64,000 nucleotides of DNA from CAZXWN01 sp964644695 [NCBI: uncultured bacterium] (GCA_964644695.1 CAZXWN010000001.1:62001-126000), one strand, 5' to 3'; positions 1 to 9,390 are shown, numbered from the stretch's first letter. Numbers and translations are program-made. Notes: generated by a model not told the origin, from the letters alone.

Positions 1-2
1 TC

Positions 3-2453
3 CAGGACGTCCTTCGTGATAATCAAAAGAAACTGGAGATATTACTGGATAATCTGCCGGGGATGGTATATCGATGTGCAAACGACGAGTGCTGGACCGT
101 TGAATATATCAGTGATGCAGTGAATTCCATCGTTGGGTATTCTCCGGATGCTTTGATTCATAACAAAACTATTTCATTAGGGGATTTGATTCATCCTGAT
201 GACCGTTCACTTGTTTGGAAAACAATTCAAGAATCAATAAAACTGAAGAAATCTTTTGAAATAGAACATCGGTTACACCGTAAAGATGGCGCGGATATTC
301 ATGTGAGAAATTGGGGACACGTGATTAACACAGAAACGTCCACTGAACTGGTTTTCATTGAAGGATTTATTCAGAATATCGAACCAGAGATCCAAAAAGA
401 ATCTAAAATACGGGGATCAGAAAACCTCTATCGAAATTTGGTTGAGAATGTAAAAGAGTGGATATGGGAAATAGATCAGGCAGATAAATATATCTATGTG
501 AGTCCTCAGGTGAAAAATTATCTGGGTTATGAACCGGATGATTTGATCAATAAAACTCCGTTTGATTTGATTAAGCCAGAACAATATGATCAAATCAAGG
601 GAGTTTTTTATCGCTATCGACTGAGTCTTGAACCTTTCAATTTCCTTGAATACCCAATGATTCATAAGGATGGGCACATAGTATATATGGAGACCAGTGG
701 CTCTCCTGTCTTTGATGCTTCTGGGCAATATAAAGGATATCGAGGGGTTGTCCGAGATATTACGGAGAAACAACGTACTGAAAATCAATTAAGGGCAAAT
801 GATGTTCGTCAGACTCAGCAACGTGAAGTGTTGATGCAATTGGCAACACTTCATCTGGTTGGGGATGTGAATCTGAATCAAGTCTACAATCTTGTGACCG
901 AACTGAGTTGCTCCGCGCTCCAGGTCGATTGGGTCAGTTTGTGGGAATTCGATGAGGAGAATGATGTGTTAGTTCTTCAGGACCGATTTGATATGAAGAC
1001 GACCATTCATTATGAAATGGATAAACTCTTGAAGAACGAATTCCCTGTTATGTGGGGAGCGCTTTATAATAACCGTTCTCTTGTCGTATCTAATGTTTTT
1101 AACAGTGATTACACTGTTCCCTTTGTGGACTCTTACTATCGTAAATACAATGTATCATCAATTATGATCGCTCCTATCAGGGTCGGCGGCGGTCTAAAAG
1201 GTGTTTTGTGCTTTGAACAGAAGGAGACGCATCGCCGATGGGAATTAGATGAAGAGGCTTTTGCTGCTTCTATCTCCGATATGATTGCCTTGGCGATTGA
1301 CCAACATATCCAGCAGGAAAACCAACGCCGGTTGGAAGAGTTAACTATCCAAATTGAGGCACAAGCCAAGCAATTAGATGAAATATTGTCTGCTTCCCCT
1401 GACATGCTGGCGTTGTTCAATGAAGACGGACAGATCAAATACGTAAATAAAGTTGCGACGGCTATCATTGGTGTAGAAAAGGAACATGCTACCGGGAAGA
1501 ATTTATTTGAATTACAGTTTAGTGAAGATGTATATCAAAAACATCAAAATCAGGTTAAACAGGTATTCAAGACAAGCCTTCCATTACAAGATGTTATGTT
1601 GTTACCGACGGTAACGGGAGGACGTTGGTTTGAATATATCTTAAGTCCGATTCGTGATCTTAATGGCGTTGTTCAATCGGTGGTTATGAGTGCAAGAGAT
1701 ATAACTCATCGGCTAAATATTGAAAATGAATTGAGACGTTCATTAGATGAATTAAATGCTGCAAATAAGGAATTGGAAGCTTTTAATTATTCGGTTTCCC
1801 ATGATTTAAGAGTTCCATTACAGGTTATTTCAGGATTTTCAAATCTTATGTTGAATCATGAGAATCGTCTATCAGTTGATGACAAAGAAGCTGTCCATGC
1901 CATTGATCGCAATGCAAAAAGAATGAGTCAACTTATTACCGATTTATTGTCTTTCTCTCGATTAGGTCGGCAAGAGATGAAATGTGAAGTGATAAACATG
2001 CAGGAATTAGTTGACTCTATCGTTCAGGTTCATTATGAGGCAAATCCTGATCGTAAAATTGAATTCATATCCCATGGTTTGCCTATGGCTTACGGGGATA
2101 AAATTATGATTACCAGAGTATTAGATAATCTCTTGGGTAACTCATTTAAATATAGTCGTTTTAAGGAACAGGCATTAATTGAAGTGGGTGGTTGGGAAGA
2201 AGCGGGCAGGTGTGTTTTCTATGTCAAAGATAATGGAATTGGTTTTGACATGCAGAATGCAGAAAATCTATTTAATCCATTCCAACGACTCACTAATTCA
2301 AGTGGATTTGAAGGTACTGGGGTGGGTTTAGCGATAGTTGCGCGTGTAATGGACAGACATCATGGCTCCGTATGGTGTGATTCAAAACCAGATCAGGGTT
2401 CTGTTTTCTATTTTGCATTACCAAATCAGAGCAATGAAATCCCCCAGGTATGA
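3..2453 (+). CDS. PAS-PAS-GAF-PAS sensor histidine kinase (5' end outside window)
   Basis: The frame is open to the left edge: the codons before the first Met (position 63) read as normal PAS sequence (LEILLDNLPGM), so the true start lies upstream and the protein is N-terminally truncated here. Counting from Met63, there are PAS domains at about 1-110, 118-238 and 437-552, and a GAF domain at about 255-420. The HisKA box is SVSHDLRVP with the phospho-acceptor His at about 580. The HATPase_c domain has the N box (DNLLGNSFKYS) and G boxes (DNGIGF, GTGVGLAIV). By family, it autophosphorylates in response to small-molecule or redox input and passes phosphate to a response regulator; none is encoded next to it. 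No membrane segment is seen in the visible part, so it looks cytoplasmic. The next gene starts 25 bp after its stop. Confidence 0.93.
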   Translation, partial: QDVLRDNQKKLEILLDNLPGMVYRCANDECWTVEYISDAVNSIVGYSPDALIHNKTISLGDLIHPDDRSLVWKTIQESIKLKKSFEIEHRLHRKDGADIHVRNWGHVINTETSTELVFIEGFIQNIEPEIQKESKIRGSENLYRNLVENVKEWIWEIDQADKYIYVSPQVKNYLGYEPDDLINKTPFDLIKPEQYDQIKGVFYRYRLSLEPFNFLEYPMIHKDGHIVYMETSGSPVFDASGQYKGYRGVVRDITEKQRTENQLRANDVRQTQQREVLMQLATLHLVGDVNLNQVYNLVTELSCSALQVDWVSLWEFDEENDVLVLQDRFDMKTTIHYEMDKLLKNEFPVMWGALYNNRSLVVSNVFNSDYTVPFVDSYYRKYNVSSIMIAPIRVGGGLKGVLCFEQKETHRRWELDEEAFAASISDMIALAIDQHIQQENQRRLEELTIQIEAQAKQLDEILSASPDMLALFNEDGQIKYVNKVATAIIGVEKEHATGKNLFELQFSEDVYQKHQNQVKQVFKTSLPLQDVMLLPTVTGGRWFEYILSPIRDLNGVVQSVVMSARDITHRLNIENELRRSLDELNAANKELEAFNYSVSHDLRVPLQVISGFSNLMLNHENRLSVDDKEAVHAIDRNAKRMSQLITDLLSFSRLGRQEMKCEVINMQELVDSIVQVHYEANPDRKIEFISHGLPMAYGDKIMITRVLDNLLGNSFKYSRFKEQALIEVGGWEEAGRCVFYVKDNGIGFDMQNAENLFNPFQRLTNSSGFEGTGVGLAIVARVMDRHHGSVWCDSKPDQGSVFYFALPNQSNEIPQV

Positions 2454-2478
2454 GCTGCTTGAATGGAAAGAGAATATT

Positions 2479-3666
2479 ATGAGTGTTAAATTTATACTTT
2501 TAAATTGTAATGAATCAGAAACGCTTCCCATTATAAATTCACTGGATAGAAATGACTATGAAATTGAAATGTTTAGTAGCATTTCGGAGATAGTCTCAGT
2601 ATATGACAGTAGTTTAACGGGAATAATTCTCTTTAAAAGTACACAGTTTAGTTTTGATGAGTTGGTTAAATCTTTTCCACACTGTTTATTTCTTATCCAG
2701 GAAAGTGGTGGAGATACTTTTAATTATCCGGGGATTCCAATAGACAAAGAGTTATGGGAAGAGAAACACTCTGAAATATTCTCTCAACTGATAAACAACT
2801 TATGGATGTCGCATCAGCTATATGTTCAATCTACCCGTCAACGTGATGATATTCTAAATTCGCTGCCTGAAGGTACTTGTTTACTTGACTTGCAGGGAAG
2901 AATTCAAGTTATTAACCAGATTTTGGCTGAACGAATGGGGAAGTCAGTCAATGCTCTGGTAGGTGTTAATTTTTATAATACAATGAATCCAGAGACGGCA
3001 AGCAAATTCAAAACAATGGTTATGAAATGTCACCAAACAAAAGAATGTGTGCATTTTAATGATGTGTTTGGCGGAAAAAAATGGACGGTATATTTACAAC
3101 CCCTCTTTAATTCTAGTGGCGTGATTGATAAAACGTGCGTTATTTATCGTGATATTACGGAAATTCACAAAACGGAAGAAAAACTGAAGACAATGAGTTT
3201 AGTAGATGAGGAAACGGGTTTGTGTAATAAAAGAGGTTTTTTGGCTGTTTCTGAGCCGTTCATTAAAGTGGCAAATCGCCGGAAAAAGCGGATTATTATT
3301 TTCATGATGAAGATTCCCAATATTTCCTGGATTAAAGAGGTGCATGGGGAGGAAATGGGAAAAAAATCAATAAACGTAGTTGCTAAATCATTGCGGAAAA
3401 GTTTTCGTGACTCAGATATTATTGCTCGCTGGAATGATGAGGTTTTTATTGTATTTGCTTTTGACACCCAGAATACTACATCTGAGCAATTGTTGAATCG
3501 ATTTAATGTAAACCTTGAAGCAGAACAATATCGTGACCCAGCAGGATTGAATTTTGCTCTGGATTATGGTTGTGCAGATTACGACCCCGATTTTCCAGAA
3601 ACCCTGAGTGAATTAGTAAATAATGCTGAAGCCGCGTTAAATGAATATAAGCACCACAAACGGTAA
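2479..3666 (+). CDS. PAS-GGDEF protein with degenerate GGDEF site
   Basis: 395 aa. I chose ATG 2479 because GGAAAGAG lies just upstream; the frame is also open back into the kinase gene. Residues 1-110 resemble a receiver-like fold without a clear phospho-acceptor pattern. A PAS domain follows (about 125-230, ending in the usual YRDITE motif), then a GGDEF-type domain (about 235-390, beginning LVDEETGLCNKRGF). The signature GG[D/E]EF is replaced by WNDEV at 318-322, so both metal/GTP-site glycines are gone and cyclase activity is unlikely. It may bind GTP or c-di-GMP, or act as a protein-interaction module for the kinase encoded upstream. Co-transcription with that kinase is inferred from spacing. 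Confidence 0.85.
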   Translation: MSVKFILLNCNESETLPIINSLDRNDYEIEMFSSISEIVSVYDSSLTGIILFKSTQFSFDELVKSFPHCLFLIQESGGDTFNYPGIPIDKELWEEKHSEIFSQLINNLWMSHQLYVQSTRQRDDILNSLPEGTCLLDLQGRIQVINQILAERMGKSVNALVGVNFYNTMNPETASKFKTMVMKCHQTKECVHFNDVFGGKKWTVYLQPLFNSSGVIDKTCVIYRDITEIHKTEEKLKTMSLVDEETGLCNKRGFLAVSEPFIKVANRRKKRIIIFMMKIPNISWIKEVHGEEMGKKSINVVAKSLRKSFRDSDIIARWNDEVFIVFAFDTQNTTSEQLLNRFNVNLEAEQYRDPAGLNFALDYGCADYDPDFPETLSELVNNAEAALNEYKHHKR

Positions 3667-3679
3667 CAGGGTGTTTCTG

Positions 3680-4615
3680 ATGGGAAAACCAGAGTTTTGG
3701 GCATTAGTGGGACCTACAGGAATTGGTAAGACTTCTATTTCGATGGAGGTTGCAGATTACTTTAAGACACCCATATTGTCTGTGGATTCCATGCAAATAT
3801 ATCGTTACATGGATATTGGAACGGCTAAACCTTCTTTGGTGGAGCAAAAGAGAGTCCCTCATTTGTTGATTGATATCGTAAATCCTGATGAGCAATTTGA
3901 TGCCAATTCATTTCAAACTCTTGCATGGGAAATAATCAAAGACTTAAAAATAAAGAATCAAATCCCATGGCTGACAGGTGGCACTGGGTTTTATCTGAAA
4001 GCATTAACTGAAGGTCTTTTTCAGGGTGTGAAAATACCTGTTGAATTTAGAAATAGTTTATTACAGGAAACGAAGGATTGGAGTAATACTCAACTTTACG
4101 AGAGATTGGGTAAACTTGATTCTGTTGCCGCAAAAAAATTGCATTTCAATGATAGAAAACGGGTCCTGAGAGCTATTGAAGTGGCCGAATATACTGGCAA
4201 GCCATTGTCCCAGTGGCATATTGAACACCAGCAAACTAAAACGAAGGTGAATTCAATTGTTTATGGACTTCACCAGGAATTGCCCAACTTATATGAAAAA
4301 ATTAATAAGCGTGTATTATTAATGATGGATTCAGGTTGGATCGATGAAGTTTGTTCTCTTCGAGAACGTGGTTATTCTCAAGAACTGCAATCTATGCAAG
4401 GGTTAGGATATAAACGAATCAATCAATATTTAGATGGTTTGATAAAAAAAGATGAATTGGTGGGGTTGATATCTCAAGATACCCGGAATTATGCCAGGCG
4501 ACAGATGGTCTGGTTTCGAAGTGTCAAGAATATTCAATGGTTTGATGTTGATAAATATGACAAAACCTACATAATAGAGTCAATTATTAAGGACATTCAA
4601 AAAATAAATAATTAA
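3680..4615 (+). CDS. miaA: tRNA dimethylallyltransferase MiaA
   Basis: 311 aa. Transfers dimethylallyl from DMAPP to N6 of A37 in tRNAs that read UNN codons; cytoplasmic. The P-loop GPTGIGKT is at residues 11-18, followed by the family motifs SVDSMQIYRYMDIGTAKP, HLLIDIVNP and LTGGTGFYLKAL, and near the C-terminus QGLGYK and NYARRQMVWFR. ATG 3680 fits the family N-terminus; an in-frame ATG at 3641 would overlap the upstream gene. CAGGG lies about 8 nt before the start. It sits directly before hfq and hflX, the same order as in gammaproteobacteria, which supports the call. Confidence 0.96.
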   Translation: MGKPEFWALVGPTGIGKTSISMEVADYFKTPILSVDSMQIYRYMDIGTAKPSLVEQKRVPHLLIDIVNPDEQFDANSFQTLAWEIIKDLKIKNQIPWLTGGTGFYLKALTEGLFQGVKIPVEFRNSLLQETKDWSNTQLYERLGKLDSVAAKKLHFNDRKRVLRAIEVAEYTGKPLSQWHIEHQQTKTKVNSIVYGLHQELPNLYEKINKRVLLMMDSGWIDEVCSLRERGYSQELQSMQGLGYKRINQYLDGLIKKDELVGLISQDTRNYARRQMVWFRSVKNIQWFDVDKYDKTYIIESIIKDIQKINN

Positions 4616-4711
4616 ATCATTCATGGAAAAGGTTTGAACGAATATAGTTTATGTTATAAAAGGAATGGTTCTTTTTTGATATAATACGAAAACTGATTAT
4701 TGTTTTATATA

Positions 4712-4732
4712 ATTCCCTTTTTTAGAGGGAAT
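4712..4732 (+). promoter_or_regulatory. Hairpin in the hfq leader
   Basis: ATTCCCT (4712-4718) and AGGGAAT (4726-4732) are exact inverted repeats around a T-rich loop, 25 bp before the hfq start and just upstream of its GGAGG. A TATAAT lies at 4680-4685, so the hairpin could be near the 5' part of the hfq mRNA. Hfq autoregulates through its own leader in E. coli; a similar role here is inference. Confidence 0.35.
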
Positions 4733-4756
4733 CCTAGTTTATTGTGGAGGTCTATA

Positions 4757-5068
4757 ATGATGGGCAAAGTACAAATGAATTTGCAGGACAGTTTTTTGAA
4801 TGCGGCAAGACGTCAGAATGTTCCGGTTACTGTGAAATTAACAGATGGAACAGAAGTTAAGGGAAAAGTGAATGGGTTTGATAATTTCACTGTTATTTTG
4901 GATGTAAATAAGATTCAATACCTCATTTACAAACATGCTATAGCGACATTGTACCCAGATCGTCCCCTGGAAAAACATCAAACGACCTTTCATTCAAACG
5001 ATCGTGAACGCAGTAATGTTTCTTCCAATGATTTAGAAAAATTCAAAACCAATATGGATACTAAATAA
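4757..5068 (+). CDS. hfq: RNA chaperone Hfq
   Basis: 103 aa. Hexameric Sm-like protein that binds sRNA and mRNA and promotes their pairing. The Sm1 region begins [12 protein letters not shown] (the proximal-face Gln is conserved) and runs through [23 protein letters not shown]; Sm2 is [11 protein letters not shown]. After about residue 75 there is a polar, probably disordered tail of roughly 28 residues, as in many proteobacterial Hfq proteins. The start is ATG 4757 (an ATG also follows at 4760) with GGAGG at 4746-4750; an earlier in-frame ATG at 4700 lies in the leader and is rejected. It lies between miaA and hflX. Confidence 0.96.
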   Translation: MMGKVQMNLQDSFLNAARRQNVPVTVKLTDGTEVKGKVNGFDNFTVILDVNKIQYLIYKHAIATLYPDRPLEKHQTTFHSNDRERSNVSSNDLEKFKTNMDTK

Positions 5069-5104
5069 AGTATCTATAGATATTGACCTTGGAGGCTATA
5101 AGCC

Positions 5105-6385
5105 ATCCGCGAAAAACTTATAACAATTAAAGATAATCGCCCCGAGCAAGCTGTATTAGTAGGTGTTCAATTACAGGGCATGAGTGCTGTTGATGCAGCC
5201 GAAACCCTGGATGAATTGGCCCAACTGACAGAAAGCGCCGGGGCTATTGTTTTAAATACGATTCAACAACGTAAATTCCGTCCTGATTCTGCTACTTTTG
5301 TTGGTAAAGGTAAGGTGGAAGAAATAAAGGCTTTGGTTGATATGACCGAAGCTGATGCTGTTATTTTTGATGAAGAATTAACTCCCGTCCAGCAACGAAA
5401 TCTTGAGACAGCGTTGGAAGTCAAAATCATTGATCGTGCGGAATTGATTCTGGATATATTTGCCCAAAGAGCAAAGACTCGAGAAGGACAAATGCAAGTG
5501 GAATTGGCCCAATTGCATTATCTATTACCAAGGCTTAGCGGTAAAGGGATTCTCTTATCCCGTCTTGGGGGTGGAATAGGGACTCGAGGTCCGGGTGAAA
5601 CAAAACTGGAAGTCGATCGCCGGCGGATACGTGACAAGATATCTACCTTAGAAAAAGCCATTGAAGAAATAAAAGAAAATCGGAAACAACAAAGATCACT
5701 TCGGAAACATACTGGGATACCTGTCATTGCTCTTGTGGGATATACGAATGCAGGTAAATCTACTCTTTTGAACCATATCTCTCACTCTGATGTCTTTGTC
5801 GAGGATCGTCTGTTTGCCACCCTAGACCCGACGACTCGGAAAGTAACACTACCCAATGGACAGGAAGCCCTCTTCACTGATACGGTTGGTTTTATCAGAA
5901 AACTCCCTCATCAATTAATTGCTGCTTTCAGGGCTACCCTTGAAGAAGTCGTTCAATCTGATTTATTGATTCATGTGGTGGATGTGTCGCATCCTCAGTG
6001 GGAAAAACAAATGGATTCAGTTGCTGAGGTTCTGAAGGAAATCAAGATTGGTGATAAATCCATTTTAACCGTATTTAATAAAATCGATGCTCTGACGGAC
6101 CTGTCTTCCATAGACCGATTAATCCATACTTACGATCCGGCGGTAGCCGTTTCCGCTTTAAACGGGAAGGGTATTGATGATTTTCTTGCATCAGTGGCTC
6201 GATATTTTGACCAGCGCTGGGTTCGTTTGACTCTATTGATTCCCCACGATAAATCCAATGTGTTGGCCGCTCTCCATGCGAATGAGAGAGTTCAGTCTAT
6301 CAAACATACTGATTCTGGAACTCAGGTAAATGTATTTATTCTTCGAGAGAGGGTAAAAAAATATAAACTCTTTGAGATATCATAG
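5105..6385 (+). CDS. hflX: Ribosome-associated GTPase HflX, apparent ATC start
   Basis: 426 aa if started at 5105. GTPase that binds the 50S subunit and splits stalled ribosomes. The N-terminal HflX domain begins with AVLVGVQL; the middle is a coiled coil with GTRGPGETKLE; the G domain has G1 GYTNAGKS (about 212), G2 FATLDPTTR, G3 DTVGF and G4 NKID. The first ATG (5180) falls inside conserved sequence: the codons just before it read LVGVQLQG, which HflX proteins share. Between the in-frame TAA before 5102 and ATG 5180 there is no ATG, GTG or TTG. GGAGG at 5091-5095 is 9 nt before ATC 5105, making ATC the best start; ATA or ATT a few codons on are alternatives. Confidence 0.9.
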   Translation: MREKLITIKDNRPEQAVLVGVQLQGMSAVDAAETLDELAQLTESAGAIVLNTIQQRKFRPDSATFVGKGKVEEIKALVDMTEADAVIFDEELTPVQQRNLETALEVKIIDRAELILDIFAQRAKTREGQMQVELAQLHYLLPRLSGKGILLSRLGGGIGTRGPGETKLEVDRRRIRDKISTLEKAIEEIKENRKQQRSLRKHTGIPVIALVGYTNAGKSTLLNHISHSDVFVEDRLFATLDPTTRKVTLPNGQEALFTDTVGFIRKLPHQLIAAFRATLEEVVQSDLLIHVVDVSHPQWEKQMDSVAEVLKEIKIGDKSILTVFNKIDALTDLSSIDRLIHTYDPAVAVSALNGKGIDDFLASVARYFDQRWVRLTLLIPHDKSNVLAALHANERVQSIKHTDSGTQVNVFILRERVKKYKLFEIS

Positions 6386-6390
6386 TACAT

Positions 6391-6840
6391 ATGAAACCAC
6401 AGAATAATATTCGTATCAGAGTCGCTGTTGTAATTGTTGAAAAGGATAAAATCCTTTTAGTGAGACATCGTAAGAATGGGAGACAATACTGGTTACTACC
6501 CGGGGGTGGGCTTGAATATGGGGAAACCATTGAAGAGTGTGCACAACGGGAATTATTTGAAGAGGGCCATATTGATATTGAAGTAGGTGACCTTTTATTT
6601 GTCAGTGAAAGCATACCCCATGACAAGCATCGGCATGTCGTAAATATGTATTATGAAGCCGTTTGGCTGGGTGGCGAGTTAATGTTGGGGCAGGATAAAG
6701 TCTTGGATGATATTAAAATGGTTGATATTTCTGAGGTTCCAGATTTGATGTTTTTCCCGAATATAAAAAAAGAGTTGCTGGATTACCTCAATAACGGACG
6801 AACTATAAAGAAAAGATCACTGGGGAATCGATGGGAGTAA
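6391..6840 (+). CDS. Nudix hydrolase
   Basis: 149 aa. The Nudix box GX5EX7REUXEEXGU is complete at about residues 38-60 (GGGLEYGETIEECAQREL then FEEG), so it should be a Mg-dependent hydrolase of a nucleoside diphosphate linked to another group. The substrate cannot be read from the sequence. It starts 5 bp after the hflX stop and its last codons overlap pgsA by 10 bp, so it is probably translated in the same operon. Confidence 0.9.
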   Translation: MKPQNNIRIRVAVVIVEKDKILLVRHRKNGRQYWLLPGGGLEYGETIEECAQRELFEEGHIDIEVGDLLFVSESIPHDKHRHVVNMYYEAVWLGGELMLGQDKVLDDIKMVDISEVPDLMFFPNIKKELLDYLNNGRTIKKRSLGNRWE

Positions 6841-7388
6841 ATTTAGCAACACAAATCACTTTGATCAGGATATTTTTAACACCGCTTTTCCTTATCTTTT
6901 TTATTCGTGGAGAAGTCGGTTGGGCTGTGGGTATCTTTTCCATCGCCGCCTTCACAGATGCACTGGATGGTTATATCGCTCGTCATCATAACCAGAAAAC
7001 TTCTCTTGGCAGTGTACTGGACCCCTTGGCTGATAAACTACTGATTATGACCGCATTTATTGGTATGTTGTTCCGGTATCCGCACTTATTGATATTCCTG
7101 ATTCCCGTTATCAGCCGAGATATGATTTTAGTGGTTGGATCCTTGTTAATATTTCTTTTTGGGGGGAAAGTTGAGATAGAGCCTTCAATCAGCGGGAAAA
7201 TAACTACCTTTTTCCAATTGATGATGGTGATTGTGACCTTGGGAGCCGAAGTATTTAAGCAGACTTTATTTATATATTCAAACTTCTATCTTGTTTGGGT
7301 TGTCTTAACCATGGGATTAACAGTTGTTTCAGGCGTTGGATATTTAGCAAAGGGAATAGCATGGCTACAAGCCCAGACTACGAAATAG
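6831..7388 (+). CDS. pgsA: CDP-diacylglycerol-glycerol-3-phosphate 3-phosphatidyltransferase
   Basis: 185 aa, four or more membrane segments. Makes phosphatidylglycerol phosphate from CDP-diacylglycerol and glycerol-3-phosphate at the inner membrane. The CDP-alcohol phosphotransferase signature is intact at about 44-69: DALDGYIAR, then G, then DPLADK. The start LATQITLIRI is typical of PgsA. Other CDP-alcohol transferases share the signature, but length and N-terminus favour PgsA. It overlaps both neighbours. Confidence 0.88.
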   Translation: MGVNLATQITLIRIFLTPLFLIFFIRGEVGWAVGIFSIAAFTDALDGYIARHHNQKTSLGSVLDPLADKLLIMTAFIGMLFRYPHLLIFLIPVISRDMILVVGSLLIFLFGGKVEIEPSISGKITTFFQLMMVIVTLGAEVFKQTLFIYSNFYLVWVVLTMGLTVVSGVGYLAKGIAWLQAQTTK

Positions 7389-8731
7389 TGATAGAAAAAG
7401 GGTTGGATATCCAGTCTGAATCGGGTGTCAAAATAATCAAGATTGAACCGGGAAGTCTTTTGTCTGATTCCAGTCTTGAACCCGGTGATTCCATTATTCG
7501 AATCAATGGCCGTCCTGTCAGGGATTTAATAGATTTTCACTTCGCTGTGGGTGGGGAATCTGAATTAGTACTATCCATTGTGAAAAAAGATGGTACCCGT
7601 CAACGATGGACGATTAATAAAAATGAAGATGAATCCCTAGGTTTGGAGTTTGAAACATTCAAATATCAACATTGTGGGAATAATTGTATCTTCTGTTTTG
7701 TGAATCAGAATCCCTCTGGAATGAGGCGAGCTCTGTATTTTAAGGATGAAGATTATAGATTATCTTTTCTCTGGGGAAACTTCACAACCCTGACCAATAC
7801 TTCTCAAAAAGACCTCCATCGAATAGTTGAACAACGACTGGCGCCATTGTATGTCTCTGTTCATGCTACAGAACCGACCTTGAGGCAGAAATTACTCGGG
7901 ATACGCCGGGATGACAAACTCATGGAAAAGTTGGAGTATTTGTCCTCCCATCATATTGAAATGCATGGACAAATTGTGTTGTGTCCAGGTATCAATGATG
8001 GTCGTCATCTTAAAAAGACATGTTTGGATTTGTTGCGATTTTATCCCTCATTTAATACTCTTGCAGTCGTTCCATTAGGTTTGACCCGGTATCGTGAAAA
8101 CCTCCCGGTATTAACTCCGGTAACACCTGAATATGCACGGGAATTTATTCAATTCATTGAAACAATCCAGAATGAATTAGCTGAAAAAGGATATGAAGAC
8201 TTTTTATATCTGGCGGATGAATGGTACTTGCGTGCAGGCAAGGTATTGCCGCCCTATAAATATTATGGCCGGTTTCCTCAGATTGAAAATGGAGTAGGGA
8301 TTGTTCGGAGGTTTCTGAAGGAATTCACCCTGCATAAAAAACGGCTGCCCTCCCGAATGAAACGAAAAAAGAAAATACATCTGATGACTTCTGTGTCTGC
8401 TGCAAAATACTTGCAGAAAGTTGCTAAAGATTGTGAGAAACAGACGAAAGGACTGGAAGTCGTCGTTCACCCAACAATTAATCATTTTTATGGCGAGATG
8501 ATTACTGTCAGTGGGCTTCTAACGGGACAGGATTTCCTCGCAGAATTAAAAGGAAAAGAATTGGGTGATTTAGTCTTATTACCCCCCGATTGTGTCAAAC
8601 AGGATGAAGACATATTTTTAGATGATATGACCGTAAAACATCTCAGTAAAAAACTGAATCGGCCCGTGATCGCATGCAGAAATGGTGCGGAACAGATGAT
8701 TGATGAAATCATCTCCTTGAATCAATTATAG
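7361..8731 (+). CDS. DUF512 radical SAM protein with N-terminal PDZ domain
   Basis: 456 aa. An N-terminal PDZ-like domain (about 10-90, with the PGDSIIRINGRPV loop) is followed by a radical SAM core whose cluster Cys are C105, C109 and C112 (CGNNCIFC, CX3CX2C). Family hallmarks follow: QNPSGMRRALYFKDEDYR, LSFLWGNFTTLTN and ISVHATEP-type sequence. C-terminally there is the DUF512 region. The family is widespread in anaerobes and cyanobacteria; its reaction is not established to my knowledge. ATG 7361 lies inside the end of pgsA behind AAGGGAAT. It converges on queC with 14 bp between stops. Confidence 0.92.
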   Translation: MATSPDYEIVIEKGLDIQSESGVKIIKIEPGSLLSDSSLEPGDSIIRINGRPVRDLIDFHFAVGGESELVLSIVKKDGTRQRWTINKNEDESLGLEFETFKYQHCGNNCIFCFVNQNPSGMRRALYFKDEDYRLSFLWGNFTTLTNTSQKDLHRIVEQRLAPLYVSVHATEPTLRQKLLGIRRDDKLMEKLEYLSSHHIEMHGQIVLCPGINDGRHLKKTCLDLLRFYPSFNTLAVVPLGLTRYRENLPVLTPVTPEYAREFIQFIETIQNELAEKGYEDFLYLADEWYLRAGKVLPPYKYYGRFPQIENGVGIVRRFLKEFTLHKKRLPSRMKRKKKIHLMTSVSAAKYLQKVAKDCEKQTKGLEVVVHPTINHFYGEMITVSGLLTGQDFLAELKGKELGDLVLLPPDCVKQDEDIFLDDMTVKHLSKKLNRPVIACRNGAEQMIDEIISLNQL

Positions 8732-8745
8732 AGATATTATTGGTA

Positions 8746-9390
8746 TCATTGACGATACATAACCGGATCTTGTAAATTCAATTCTTTAAAAGTTTTTAAT
8801 CTATCCATACAACTGGAACATTTTCCGCAGGCAGGTTCCTGACTTTCCATACAGCTCCAGGTAAGTTCCAGGGGTACATTCAAAGCAAGTGCCATCTGTA
8901 ATGTTTCCTTCTGTGATTTATCAATCAATGGCGTTACGATTTGAATAGGCTCTCCAACCTGTGCAGTGTAAGTTCCCAGTTTTAGAACTTTATTCATGGC
9001 CCGGTAAAACTCTTTTCTGGCATCGGGAAGATGGGATCCATCCTCCAGACGGGAACCGGATATCAATATATTAGCTCCTGTTGATTCAGCATATCCTGCG
9101 GCTATTGAATAGAATATGGCGTTTCTGACTGGGAGGTAGTATTCTGCAGGATGTGTCTTGTGACTGGATATCCACTGTGGATTTACCTGAAAATTATCAT
9201 AAAAATTCAAAGGGATAATGCTCTGGGATACCCCCGCTTTATTTGAAATAATCGTTGAGTAGTGTAAATCCATTCTGCTGGCTTGCTTGATGTCAAAAGT
9301 TAATGTCTGAACCTCCCACCCTTGATGGATTGCCCAATATAAAGCAACGGTTGAATCGAGCCCGCCGGAAAACAATACAATAGCTTTCAT
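8746..9390 (-). CDS. queC: 7-cyano-7-deazaguanine synthase QueC
   Basis: 214 aa. Converts 7-carboxy-7-deazaguanine to preQ0 with ATP and ammonia in queuosine synthesis. The PP-loop SGGLDS is at residues 8-13; the C-terminal zinc site is C...CGKCSSC within the conserved ELTWSCMES region. GGAGG (plus-strand 9397-9401) stands before ATG 9390. No other queuosine gene is seen in the window. I looked upstream for a preQ1 riboswitch and saw none. Confidence 0.95.
   Translation of the reverse strand: MKAIVLFSGGLDSTVALYWAIHQGWEVQTLTFDIKQASRMDLHYSTIISNKAGVSQSIIPLNFYDNFQVNPQWISSHKTHPAEYYLPVRNAIFYSIAAGYAESTGANILISGSRLEDGSHLPDARKEFYRAMNKVLKLGTYTAQVGEPIQIVTPLIDKSQKETLQMALALNVPLELTWSCMESQEPACGKCSSCMDRLKTFKELNLQDPVMYRQ

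Noticed and set aside
63-65. First Met as start of the histidine kinase
   Set aside because: The in-frame codons before it continue a typical PAS N-terminus, so the gene is cut by the window edge.
417-788. Long antisense frames over the histidine kinase and other genes
   Set aside because: They are complements of clearly conserved coding sequence, with no ribosome binding site or domain.
4700-4756. N-terminal extension of hfq from ATG 4700
   Set aside because: It lies in the leader and the true start at 4757 has GGAGG and the normal Hfq N-terminus.
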